Assembly (NCBI RefSeq): GCF_000403645.1
Contig: NC_021313.1
Coordinates: forward strand, 2,003,014-2,067,013
Direction of reading: 5' to 3'
Source: Salinarchaeum sp. Harcht-Bsk1
GTDB taxonomy: Archaea > Halobacteriota > Halobacteria > Halobacteriales > Salinarchaeaceae
DNA length: 64,000 nt
Shown in pieces: positions 1-7,719 of the stretch. The translations under genes were made by a program, and so were the position numbers. The notes beneath the pieces are model-generated. The model had not been told where the DNA came from. It did no database searches and was given only the letters and a program-made list of their open reading frames with translations. The stretch's first letter is position 1. Every line of letters begins with the position of its first letter.

Positions 1-1139
1 GCTTCGAGGTCCACGCCGGGGAAGTCGCCCCCGCCGAGGTACGCCGCGATCCGGACGCCGATCAGGCTCACGACGACGCCCGAGACCACGTAGAGCGCGA
101 GGCGCTGGCCGGCCTCGAGGACGAACGGCTCGACGGTCAGGACGCCGAGTTCGAGCCGGGGGATCTCGAGTGGCCCCAGCGTCCCGGCCTCCTCGAGGAA
201 GTACGCCGAGAACCCGCGGACGACCAGGGCGACGGCGAGCGCGACGAAGGGCAGATTGAGGTAGGACGTCCGGATCCCGTCGTCCCGGAGGACCTCGTCG
301 AGCAGCCGGCCCGTGGAGGCGGTGAGCGCGGCCATCGCGAGCCACGGTACGGCGTCGTAGGCGAAGCGCATCACCGGCAAGAGAACGCCCTCGGTCTCGG
401 GCTGGGCGGAGATGCCGAGCGCACCGGCGAACACGCCCACGAGGGTGAGCCCAGCAGCGACGACGTAGGTGACGACGGAGACCTGTCCGGAGTAGAGCGC
501 GTTCTGGGCCTGCCGGGCCGCGCGCGCGAGGAGTTCGTCGACGCCGAGGCCCTTGTAGAGGAGGAAGAGGCCGATCACGGTCGCGATCGTCGCGGCCGCC
601 ACCGCGGGGCCGGCGAACACCGCCAGCGCCGGGAAGACGAGCAGCGCGGTCCCCAGCGGGACCAGCGTCGTCTGGCGTAGCTCTTCGTCGGCGAGGAACT
701 GCTTCATCAGGTAGTAGGTCGATTCGAGGTCCCTGGCCTGCCGAACGACCACGCGATCGACGGAGTCGACGGGGACGCGGCTCTCGACGATCGGGACGAG
801 GCGTTCGTCCTCGGCGCTGTCGGTGACGACGATCGCCGAGTCGGGATCGTACTCCGCGACGAGGTCGTCGAGCTGGCCAGCGACGGTCCGGTCCGCAGTC
901 ACCATCGAATCGGGCGTTCCCGAGACGACGGCGACCACGGCGTTCTCGCCGTCGTCCCGCAGTTCGCGGGTGATCCGCAGTGCCTCCAGGATCGAGTTCA
1001 CGCTCGCGTCCTCGGGGTCGGCGAGTCCGACGTCTGTCACCAGCGCCTGGACGGCCTCCCAGCCCGCGACGGGCGTCTGGATGCCGGTGGTGGCGCCGAC
1101 GTCGTCCGTGCGATCGAGACAGACCACGAGGGTGGTCAC
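1..1139 (-). CDS. DUF373 family membrane protein (partial, C-terminus cut by window edge)
   Basis: The frame is open from a GTG start at 1139 to the window edge, and the visible part is about 380 residues. It opens with VTTLVVCLDRTDDVG, the Asp-rich N-terminal signature of archaeal DUF373 proteins. A soluble domain of about 150 residues follows (VVAVVSGTPDS, IVVTDSAEDE), then several hydrophobic segments such as ALLVFPALAVFAGPAVAA, which I read as membrane helices. The function of the family is unknown. A second in-frame GTG lies 12 bases upstream (1151), so the start is uncertain by four codons. Identification rests on the N-terminal motif and the soluble-plus-membrane layout. Confidence 0.8.
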   Translation of the reverse strand, partial: MTTLVVCLDRTDDVGATTGIQTPVAGWEAVQALVTDVGLADPEDASVNSILEALRITRELRDDGENAVVAVVSGTPDSMVTADRTVAGQLDDLVAEYDPDSAIVVTDSAEDERLVPIVESRVPVDSVDRVVVRQARDLESTYYLMKQFLADEELRQTTLVPLGTALLVFPALAVFAGPAVAAATIATVIGLFLLYKGLGVDELLARAARQAQNALYSGQVSVVTYVVAAGLTLVGVFAGALGISAQPETEGVLLPVMRFAYDAVPWLAMAALTASTGRLLDEVLRDDGIRTSYLNLPFVALAVALVVRGFSAYFLEEAGTLGPLEIPRLELGVLTVEPFVLEAGQRLALYVVSGVVVSLIGVRIAAYLGGGDFPGVDLE

Positions 1140-1284
1140 GGTCGGATACACGTCGCACGTGCGGGATTAAAACTCTCGTGGTGCCAGGAACGACGGATCC
1201 GATTCCAAGGAGCCGGGAACCGTAGTACTGCGGTGGGGTGCCGACATTGCCCCCGGATCGTCGGCGGGTGTGACGCCGCCGGAG

Positions 1285-2040
1285 CTACGGTCGGGACGCC
1301 AGCGCGCGCTCGACGTTCGCCACTGCCTCTCGGAGGTCGGCCACCGCCTCCTCGGGATCGAGTTCGTACTCGACGATCAGCGGCACGTCCGGATCGGCGT
1401 GGGCGTCGAGCAGGTCGAGCACGGTCTCGAGTTCGAGTTCGCCGGCGCCCGGCACGTCCTCGATCGCGGCTTCGCTGGTGTCCTTCAGGTGCACGGTGAC
1501 GATCCGGTCCCCGAGCGACTCGATCACGTCCGCGGGATCCACGTCCTCGACGAGGAAGTGGCCGGTGTCCACGCAGGCGCCCAGTCGGTCGTGCGGGTTC
1601 CGCTCCAGCACGTCCTGGACCTCCGCGAGCGAGGAGAAGACCTGCGAGGTGTCGTCGTGGTGGACCGAGGAGTAGTTGTGAATCGCGACGTCGACGTCGT
1701 AGGCCTCCGCCTGCTCGAGGAGTTCGGCCGTCACGTCGTCGCGCATCGGCGGGTAGTTCACCGTGACGTAGTCGGCCTCGAGGCGATCGGCGAACGCGAC
1801 GTGGTCCTCGACGTCCTCGGGCTCCTCGACGTCGACGACGCCGTAGCCTCGAACGTCGACCATCGTCGCTTTCAGCGCCGCGACGCTCGCCGCCACGGTC
1901 GCGCCGTGGTCGTTCGGCGAGAGGTGGTCCCCCCAGAGCTCCAGTACGTCGACGTCGGCGTCGTCCAGTTCGTCGAGGACTGCCGAGAGCTTGCGGTCCC
2001 CGAACACGACGCTCTGGACCCCAATCGTACGCGAATCCAT
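1285..2040 (-). CDS. Sugar phosphate isomerase/epimerase (AP-endonuclease-2 type TIM barrel)
   Basis: This is a 251-residue TIM-barrel protein of the xylose isomerase-like family. It shows typical strand ends and metal-ligand regions: LELWGDHLS near the N-terminus, VTVNYPPMRDD, VAIHNYSS, GACVDTGHFL (metal-binding Asp/His) and a late IVEYELD. The family isomerises or epimerises small sugars or inositols; the substrate cannot be read from sequence. The ATG at 2040 is favoured because a TATA-like tract (TTTTTAAG on the minus strand, 2061-2068) lies about 21-28 bases upstream, as expected for a leaderless haloarchaeal transcript. It is a single gene, divergent from the SRAP gene. Confidence 0.85.
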   Translation of the reverse strand: MDSRTIGVQSVVFGDRKLSAVLDELDDADVDVLELWGDHLSPNDHGATVAASVAALKATMVDVRGYGVVDVEEPEDVEDHVAFADRLEADYVTVNYPPMRDDVTAELLEQAEAYDVDVAIHNYSSVHHDDTSQVFSSLAEVQDVLERNPHDRLGACVDTGHFLVEDVDPADVIESLGDRIVTVHLKDTSEAAIEDVPGAGELELETVLDLLDAHADPDVPLIVEYELDPEEAVADLREAVANVERALASRP

Positions 2041-2060
2041 GCGTTCGGATCGCCGAGAAA

Positions 2061-2068
2061 CTTAAAAA
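2061..2068 (-). promoter_or_regulatory. TATA box of the sugar isomerase gene
   Basis: The minus-strand sequence reads TTTTTAAG, 21-28 bases upstream of the ATG at 2040. This is the spacing of a leaderless archaeal promoter. Confidence 0.55.
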
Positions 2069-2143
2069 GGGTTCTGGCAGGGGCGAACGCGACGTGGTTT
2101 CGTTGGATGTGTTGATCGATCTGCTGTTCGATCGAGAACTGCA

Positions 2144-2270
2144 GCGAACCGCCGGGAAGCCCCCGGCCGCTGGACGACGTACGCTCGCTGCGCTCCTCGC
2201 CTCGCTTCGCTCGGCTGCGCTGCTTACTTCGCCTACTCGTCGAGCGGGAGGGGGCTTCCGGGCGGTTTGC
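2144..2270. repeat. Palindromic MITE-like intergenic element, copy A
   Basis: The ends are near-perfect inverted repeats: 2149-2164 (CCGCCGGGAAGCCCCC) against 2250-2265 (GGGGGCTTCCGGGCGG) pair at 15 of 16 positions, and pairing extends about five bases further outward. The interior is rich in CTCGCTTCGCTC-type tracts. It occupies most of the 311-base gap between the isomerase and SRAP genes, where I see no other gene. Similar ends recur at 34338-34507, 63089-63208 and 63409-63515. No transposase or clear target-site duplication is visible. Confidence 0.7.
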
Positions 2271-2351
2271 ATGCGTGCTTCCTCCGTTCTCGCCCAACAC
2301 TACGTTCCACCACGCAGCGCACTTTTCCACGCCCGAACCCAAGTACCGGTT

Positions 2352-3074
2352 ATGTGCGGTCGCTTCACGATCTTCGCGAACGCGGGCGAACTCGGCGAGC
2401 GCTTCTCGGTGGACGTCCCCGCGGAGTACGCGCCGCGGTACAACGTCGCGCCGAGCCAGTCCGTGCCCGTGATCGGCAACGACGCCCCCGAGCAGCTCCA
2501 GTTCCGCACCTGGGGCCTGCTGCCGAGCTGGGCCGACGACCCCAGCGAGCACGGGTACGTCAATGCTCGCGCCGAGACGGTCGAGGACAAACCCTCCTTC
2601 CGGACTGCGGTCCGACGTCGCCGCTGCCTCGTCCCCGCGGACGGCTTCTACGAGTGGACCGGCGACCGGGGCAGCCGCCAGCCCTACCGCATCGCGTTCG
2701 AGGACGACCGACTGTTCGCGATGGCCGGGATCTGGGAGCGCTGGGAGGGGCCGGTCCAGCAGACGGGGCTCGACGACTTCGCAGGTGGCGAAACCGCGGC
2801 CGACGCTGCCGACGAACCGCGGACGGAGGTCCGCGAGACGGTCGCGATCCTCACCACGGATTCCACCGGCCCGGTCGCCGACCTCCACGACCGGATGCCG
2901 GTAATCTTCCCACGAGACCGAGAACGGGAGTGGCTCGACGCTGACGACCCCGAGGAGCGGGCCGACCTCCTCCAGCCCTTCGCTGCACCCGACTTCCAGG
3001 CATACCGCGTCTCGAGGGCCGTCAACGATCCGAGCAACGACAGCCCGGACCTCCTCGAACCGGTGAGCGGGTGA
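2352..3074 (+). CDS. SRAP domain protein (HMCES/YedK family)
   Basis: The 240-residue protein starts with MCGRF, so removal of Met exposes the catalytic Cys2 that crosslinks abasic sites in single-stranded DNA in this family. Other signature blocks follow in order: YNVAPSQ, WGLLPSW, NARAETV, RCLVPADGFYEW and the late LHDRMPVIF with the conserved His. Length matches the family. The reading frame continues upstream into the palindromic repeat, but the ATG at 2352 is required to place Cys at position 2. Between the FYEW and LHDR motifs is a short acidic segment (residues about 140-165) typical of haloarchaeal versions. It would act in shielding abasic DNA damage. Confidence 0.92.
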   Translation: MCGRFTIFANAGELGERFSVDVPAEYAPRYNVAPSQSVPVIGNDAPEQLQFRTWGLLPSWADDPSEHGYVNARAETVEDKPSFRTAVRRRRCLVPADGFYEWTGDRGSRQPYRIAFEDDRLFAMAGIWERWEGPVQQTGLDDFAGGETAADAADEPRTEVRETVAILTTDSTGPVADLHDRMPVIFPRDREREWLDADDPEERADLLQPFAAPDFQAYRVSRAVNDPSNDSPDLLEPVSG

Positions 3075-3160
3075 ATCGAGGATCGATCGCGACGTCGCTT
3101 CCCGGTAAAATGGCTTCTCGCCAGAGTGCCGGCGGCGACGGTCGCCCGCTGGACCATGTG

Positions 3161-3170
3161 GTATTTAAAT
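3161..3170 (+). promoter_or_regulatory. AT-rich palindromic tract upstream of the thermosome gene
   Basis: GTATTTAAAT, containing the perfect palindrome ATTTAAAT, stands out in GC-rich surroundings about 180 bases upstream of the thermosome start. It could be a second promoter or a regulator site. Nothing else is recognisable in 3075-3312. Confidence 0.3.
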
Positions 3171-3312
3171 CTGTTCCGCTGGCGGCGGGATTCGCAGTCG
3201 TGTGAGTCGTCCACAGTCGGTGTCGATCCGCCGCAGTGGGCTCCTATCGGGCGATTGGGGCCGTTCGAGCGTCGACTCGGCCAGGCCCGCGTGGTCACGG
3301 TTGTTCGTCACA

Positions 3313-3320
3313 TTTTTATA
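3313..3320 (+). promoter_or_regulatory. TATA box of the thermosome gene
   Basis: TTTTTATA lies 28-35 bases upstream of the ATG at 3348. Together with the absence of a ribosome-binding site this supports a leaderless or very short leader and helps choose this start over the longer open frame that begins at 3126. Confidence 0.65.
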
Positions 3321-3347
3321 GAAGCACTACCTCACTCTCGACCGTCT

Positions 3348-5021
3348 ATGAGTCAGCGAATGCAACAGGGACAGCCGATGATCGTCATGTCGGAGGACTC
3401 CCAGCGCGTCAAGGACGAGGACGCGCAGGACTACAACATCGCCGCCGCGCAGGCCGTCGCGGAGGCCGTCCGCTCCACACTCGGCCCGAAGGGAATGGAC
3501 AAGATGCTCGTCTCCTCGATGGGCGACGTCACCGTCACGAACGACGGCGTCACCATCCTCCAGGAGATGGACATCGACAACCCGACGGCGGAGATGATCG
3601 TCGAGGTCGCAGAGACCCAGGAGGACGAGGCCGGCGACGGCACGACGACCGCCGTCGCGATCGCGGGTGAACTCCTCAAGAACGCCGAGGACCTCCTCGA
3701 GCAGGACATCCACCCGACCGCGATCATCAAGGGCTTCCACCTCGCCAGCGAGCAGGCCCGCGCCGAGATCGACGACGTGGCCCTGGAAGTCGACCCCGGC
3801 GACGAGGACCTGCTGCGCTCCGTCGCCGAGACGTCGATGACCGGCAAGGGCGCGGAGCTCAACAAGGAGCACCTCGCCGACCTCATCGTCCGCGCGGTCC
3901 AGGCCGTCACGATCGAGGCCGACGACGGCTCGAACGTCGTCGACCTCGAGTTCCTCAAGACGGAGACCCAGACTGGCTCTGCCGCCGACGAGTCCGCACT
4001 CCTCGAGGGTGCCATCGTGGACAAGGACCCCGTCCACGACAACATGCCGACCGAGGTCGAGGACGCCAACATTCTCCTGCTGGACTCCCCGATCGAGGTC
4101 GAGGAGACCGACGTCGACACCTCCGTCAACGTCTCCGACCCCGACAAACTCCAGCAGTTCCTCGACCGCGAGGAGGAGCAGCTCAAGGAGATGGTCGACC
4201 AGATCGCCGACACTGGCGCGGACGTCGTGCTCTGCCAGAAGGGCATCGACGACCTCGCCCAGCACTACCTCGCGAAGGAGGGCATCCTCGCGGTCCGCCG
4301 CGTGAAGAAGTCGGACGTCGAGTTCCTGCGTGAGGTGCTCGGCGCCTCGATCGTCTCCGATCTCGACGACGCCACGGCCGACGCGCTCGGCCACGGCGAC
4401 GTCGTCCGCGACAGCGAGGACGAGGCGTTCCACGTGACGGGCTCCGGCGAGTCCCACGGCGTCACCCTCCTCCTGCGTGGCTCCACCGATCACGTCGTCG
4501 ACGAACTCGAGCGCGGCGTCTCCGACGCTCTCGAGGTCGTTGCCCAGACCGTCTCCGACGGCCGCGTGCTCGCCGGCGGCGGCGCGACCGAGGTCGAGGT
4601 CGCCCGACGCCTGCGCGACTACGCCGACTCCGTCTCCGGCCGCGAGCAGCTCGCCGTCGAGGCGTTCGCCGACGCGCTCGAACTCGTCCCCCGCGTGCTC
4701 GCGGAGAACTCCGGGCTCGACCCCATCGACACCCTCGTCGACCTCCGCGCGGCTCACGACGACGGTGACGTCCGCGCCGGCCTGAACGTCTTCTCCGGCG
4801 ACGTCGTCGACACGTTCGACGCCGGCGTCGCGGAGCCGGCCCACGCCAAGCAGCAGGCCGTCTCCGCTGCCACCGAGTCCGCGAACCTCGTGCTGAAGAT
4901 CGACGACATCATCTCCGCCGGCGACCTCTCCACCGAAGGCGAAGAGGACGAGGGCGCTGGCGGTCCCGGCGGCGGCATGGGCGGCATGGGCGGTATGGGT
5001 GGCATGGGCGGCGCGATGTAA
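3348..5021 (+). CDS. Thermosome subunit (group II chaperonin)
   Basis: This is a 557-residue ATP-driven protein-folding chaperonin subunit, forming double-ring complexes in the cytoplasm. ATP-site motifs are visible: LGPKGMDKM (residues 45-53), NDG (65-67) and GDGTTT (96-101), with the late GGGATEVEV block in the equatorial domain. The C-terminus is a glycine-methionine repeat (GGM units ending GGAM), which lines the ring cavity in this family. The frame is open from 3126, but the ATG at 3348 gives the family N-terminus and follows a TATA box. The TAA stop runs directly into the modular hairpin element shared with the phoU-like gene. Confidence 0.97.
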   Translation: MSQRMQQGQPMIVMSEDSQRVKDEDAQDYNIAAAQAVAEAVRSTLGPKGMDKMLVSSMGDVTVTNDGVTILQEMDIDNPTAEMIVEVAETQEDEAGDGTTTAVAIAGELLKNAEDLLEQDIHPTAIIKGFHLASEQARAEIDDVALEVDPGDEDLLRSVAETSMTGKGAELNKEHLADLIVRAVQAVTIEADDGSNVVDLEFLKTETQTGSAADESALLEGAIVDKDPVHDNMPTEVEDANILLLDSPIEVEETDVDTSVNVSDPDKLQQFLDREEEQLKEMVDQIADTGADVVLCQKGIDDLAQHYLAKEGILAVRRVKKSDVEFLREVLGASIVSDLDDATADALGHGDVVRDSEDEAFHVTGSGESHGVTLLLRGSTDHVVDELERGVSDALEVVAQTVSDGRVLAGGGATEVEVARRLRDYADSVSGREQLAVEAFADALELVPRVLAENSGLDPIDTLVDLRAAHDDGDVRAGLNVFSGDVVDTFDAGVAEPAHAKQQAVSAATESANLVLKIDDIISAGDLSTEGEEDEGAGGPGGGMGGMGGMGGMGGAM

Positions 5022-5197
5022 GAGGACCTTTTTTCTCGTCGGGTTTCCTCGCTCGCTGACGCTCGCTGCGGGAACCACTCCTCGAAAAAATCTCCGCCAA
5101 AAAAGACCGGCGGCTCGCTCGCAGACCGCACTCGCTCGCCGCCGGCGAACCGCTCGCTCCCTATCGGTCGCTCGCGGACGTTTTTCTACCGCACGCC
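5022..5197 (+). repeat. Stop-codon-abutting modular hairpin element, copy 1 (likely 3' UTR/terminator)
   Basis: It starts immediately after the TAA of the thermosome gene. The first 30 bases after TAA (GAGGACCTTTTTTC, then CTCGTCGGGTTTCCTCG after one shared T-tract) are identical to those after the phoU-like gene at 10274. The layout is a T6 tract, GGTTTCC pairing with GGGAACC around a variable core, CTCGAAAAAA, then CCAAAAAAGACC, a GGCGGC/GCCGCC stem, and AACCGCTCG ending in CTCGCGGACG. The T-run makes it a likely transcription terminator. No gene is present in 5022-5264. Confidence 0.7.
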
Positions 5198-5264
5198 GTT
5201 TTCAGTTTCTCGCCGACCGATAGCCGTCCAAATCGTCTTTGCACTTGCCAGCGTACCACAAAGC

Positions 5265-5711
5265 ATGCACTTCGTCGTCTGCGTCGACGGGTCCGAGCAG
5301 AGTGATCGCGCACTCGAACACGCTGCGGACCTGGTGGACGCCACGGACGGATCGCTGACGGTCGTCCACGTCGTCGAGCCGAAGGTGTACGAGCAGGCGG
5401 GCGAGGGGCCGATCTCGACCCGCTCGGAGGGCGAGAAGTCCCTCGTCCTCGAGGGGATCGAGGACGCCGAGAACCGCGGCGAGGAGGTCCTCGAGGAGGC
5501 CCGGGAGGCCGTTCCGTTCGAGGTCGAGGACGTGTTGCTGTACGGCGACGCCGACGACGCGATCGCCCAGTACGTCGAGACCCGCGAGGGGATCGACGGC
5601 GTCATCGTCGGCCACAGGATGGTGAGCGAACGGCGTCGCGAGATGCTTGGCAGCGTCGCCCGGGGGCTCATCGAACTCTCGCCGGTTCCGGTGACGGTCG
5701 TCAGGGAGTGA
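5265..5711 (+). CDS. Universal stress protein (UspA family)
   Basis: This 148-residue single UspA domain begins MHFVVCVDGSEQSDRAL, the usual first strand and Asp. It ends with GHRMVSERRREMLGSVARG followed by PVPVTVV, the ATP/phosphate-binding loop (G-x2-x-x9-GS type). The middle acidic stretch (GIEDAENRGEEVLEEA) is helical. Proteins of this family bind ATP or act as stress-response regulators. The stop overlaps a GTG of the next open frame, but the next gene more likely starts at 5783. A second UspA gene lies at 11140-11574. Confidence 0.93.
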   Translation: MHFVVCVDGSEQSDRALEHAADLVDATDGSLTVVHVVEPKVYEQAGEGPISTRSEGEKSLVLEGIEDAENRGEEVLEEAREAVPFEVEDVLLYGDADDAIAQYVETREGIDGVIVGHRMVSERRREMLGSVARGLIELSPVPVTVVRE

Positions 5712-5782
5712 GGACCCACCGGGTCGGCGACGCCGCCCTGGTGTACCGAAGCGCTAAGACGCCGGACGATGTATTTTGTCGT

Positions 5783-6469
5783 ATGCTACCGGGTGGCGCA
5801 CCATCCGGCCGGGCAGCGTCGTCGCTCGGTGACGCAGAGTTTCTCGCCCGAACCGATCACCGTGTCGCGGTACTCGCGGCCCTCGCAGACGGGCCGAAGA
5901 GCAGGCGAGAGCTCGAGGCCCTCGCGGACGTTTCGCGCACGACGGTCGGACGGACGCTGACGGCGATGGCGCACCGTGAGTGGGTCGAGCGCGACGGCGA
6001 TCGCTTCGAAGCGACGCCACTGGGCGAGTTCGTGGCCGACTCGATCGTGTCCCTGCTCGACGACCTCGAGACGACACGACGGCTTCGGGACGTCTGGGAA
6101 CTGCTTCCGGTCGACGAGGAGGGATTCGACGTCGTGCTCTCCAACGGCGTCATCAACCTCTCCCCTGAGAAGGGGACCGTCTTCGCGGAAGCGAACCGCG
6201 TGCTCCGCTCCGGCGGCAGACTGGCGATCTCCGACATCATCAGCGAGACGACGATGCCGGACAGCATCAAGACGGACGCCGACCTCTGGGCGGCCTGCAT
6301 CGGCGGCGCCATGCAGATCAACACGTACCGCGAGGCGATCGAAGCCGTGGGCCTCGACGTCGTGGAGGTTCGCGAGAACCCCCTGTACGAGTTCACGTCG
6401 GATCGGGCTCGTGGCGCCTGCGAGAAGTACGGCGTGAAGAGCGTCTCGCTCGGGGCGTTGCATCACTGA
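5783..6469 (+). CDS. HTH regulator N-terminus fused in frame to a truncated ArsM-like methyltransferase
   Basis: The 229-residue product looks chimeric. Residues about 15-113 resemble haloarchaeal winged-HTH regulators (DHRVAVLAALADGPKSRREL, VSRTTVGRTL, then LRDVWELLPVDEEGFD). Residues about 114-229 resemble the C-terminal half of arsenite methyltransferase (FDVVLSNGVINLSPEK, AEANRVLRSGGRLAISDI, the Cys in WAACIGGAMQ, CEKYGVKSVSLG). The SAM-binding glycine loop of a class I methyltransferase is absent, so catalysis is unlikely. The junction is at Gly-Phe-Asp (6122-6130), a motif plausible in both parents. A GTG at 5708 is in frame, but ATG 5783 has a TATA-like CGCTAAGAC at about -30. It may be a working regulator, a sensor, or a relic. 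Confidence 0.7.
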   Translation: MLPGGAPSGRAASSLGDAEFLARTDHRVAVLAALADGPKSRRELEALADVSRTTVGRTLTAMAHREWVERDGDRFEATPLGEFVADSIVSLLDDLETTRRLRDVWELLPVDEEGFDVVLSNGVINLSPEKGTVFAEANRVLRSGGRLAISDIISETTMPDSIKTDADLWAACIGGAMQINTYREAIEAVGLDVVEVRENPLYEFTSDRARGACEKYGVKSVSLGALHH

Positions 6470-6574
6470 GCCGACCCACGGTACGACGTCGCCGGTCTCC
6501 AGGGACCGGACTGCGAGGACGCCGCCGACCGCTGGCGCGACGGCTCGGTGGCGTCGCCGCTCCTGCGCCCAGCA

Positions 6575-6583
6575 GGTATAACC
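6575..6583 (+). promoter_or_regulatory. TATA box of the SDR epimerase gene
   Basis: GGTATAACC lies 23-31 bases upstream of the ATG at 6606, consistent with a leaderless promoter. Confidence 0.6.
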
Positions 6584-6605
6584 GCCGGGTGAGCGACATC
6601 CGACT

Positions 6606-7487
6606 ATGGCAGTCCAGCGGGTCGCCGTCACCGGAGGGAACGGGAACATCGGCGAGGCGATCCTCCGGGAGTTGGCCGACCACGGCTACGAGACCGTGAA
6701 CCTCGCTCGCGGGAAGCGACGGGAGGCGGTCTCCGACGAGTACCAGTCGATCGATCTGCTCGACGCCGGCGCCGTCTACGGGTCGCTCGCTCGAACCGGC
6801 GTCGACGCAGCGATCCACATGGGGACGATCCCGAGTCCGTCGCGCAACCCCGGCCACGAGACCTACCGGTCGAACGTCCAGTCGGCCTACCACGTGCTGG
6901 AGGCCGCCGAGGCCCTGGGAATCGGCCGGGTCGTCGTTCCCTCCAGCGTGAACGTGATGGGCGCAGCCTTTCAGGACGCGAAGATCGAAGTCGAGTATCT
7001 CCCGGTCGACGAGGAACACCCGGTCACCCCGCGGGATCCCTACGCCGTCGCGAAGCACGCGATGGAGGTCACCGCCGACGGCGTCGCGCGCCGTCCCGAC
7101 GGCCCGACGATCGCGTCGCTGCGCTACCCCTGGGTGGCAGACGGCGACGACCTTCGGTCCGCGTTCGAGGAGTGGTCGACCGATCTTGCCGCGATGCGCG
7201 GCGAGCGATCGCGCACGACTCGGGACGTCCTCTTCTCGTACCTCCACCTCAAGGACGCCGCGTCGGTCGCCCGACGGGCACTAGAGGCCGACATCGACGG
7301 CCACGAGCGGTTCTGGGCCGTCGCCAGCGACACCTGCGTCCGCACCGACAGCGAGCGACTCGTCGAAGAATTCTTCGACCACGCCGAGCGTCGGGAACCG
7401 ATCACGGGCACCGACCCGCTCGTGACGACCGCGAAGGCCGAGCGGCTGCTCGACTGGGAGCCCGGCTGGTCCTGGCGAGCGGACTGA
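6606..7487 (+). CDS. NAD-dependent epimerase/dehydratase (extended SDR)
   Basis: The 293-residue Rossmann protein has the extended-SDR dinucleotide loop TGGNGNIG at residues 9-16, a Ser in VVVPSSVNVMG, and the catalytic YAVAK (Tyr-x3-Lys). The family converts nucleotide sugars or related alcohols using NAD(P). The substrate is not evident; the C-terminal region carries no fused domain. It stands alone, downstream of the chimeric regulator gene and with its own TATA box at 6575. Confidence 0.9.
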   Translation: MAVQRVAVTGGNGNIGEAILRELADHGYETVNLARGKRREAVSDEYQSIDLLDAGAVYGSLARTGVDAAIHMGTIPSPSRNPGHETYRSNVQSAYHVLEAAEALGIGRVVVPSSVNVMGAAFQDAKIEVEYLPVDEEHPVTPRDPYAVAKHAMEVTADGVARRPDGPTIASLRYPWVADGDDLRSAFEEWSTDLAAMRGERSRTTRDVLFSYLHLKDAASVARRALEADIDGHERFWAVASDTCVRTDSERLVEEFFDHAERREPITGTDPLVTTAKAERLLDWEPGWSWRAD

Positions 7488-7534
7488 GTCCTGGAACGCC
7501 TCGCGACGGGTCGGCCCGCTCGCTCTCTGGACGG

Positions 7535-7648
7535 CTACCGGTAGAAGGCGAGCAGCCAGAGCAGCGTGACGAGGATCGCGAGGCCGAGCACGACGAGCGC
7601 GGTTTCCGTCGTCGGCAGGCTGGACTCGAGCGGCAGCGACTGTGTCAT
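7535..7648 (-). CDS. Small single-pass membrane protein (37 aa)
   Basis: A 37-residue product with a short polar N-terminus (MTQSLPLESSLPTTE) and one hydrophobic helix (TALVVLGLAILVTLLWLLAFYR). The ATG at 7648 is preferred over longer in-frame alternatives because upstream codons look non-coding. It lies convergent to the epimerase and divergent from the NAD-kinase-like gene (about 70 bases between starts). I do not recognise a family; membrane-anchored micro-proteins of this kind are common in haloarchaea. Confidence 0.6.
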   Translation of the reverse strand: MTQSLPLESSLPTTETALVVLGLAILVTLLWLLAFYR

Positions 7649-7719
7649 GACTGGACGTTTCCGCGGCCGGTGCCTAAGGATTCCGGACGGGCTTTGTGAC
7701 GTGGGGTTCAAGCGGGCCC

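Noticed and set aside
5708-5782. Upstream GTG start of the chimeric HTH gene overlapping the Usp stop
   Set aside because: The extra 25 residues look non-coding and a TATA-like element suits the ATG at 5783; not fully excluded.
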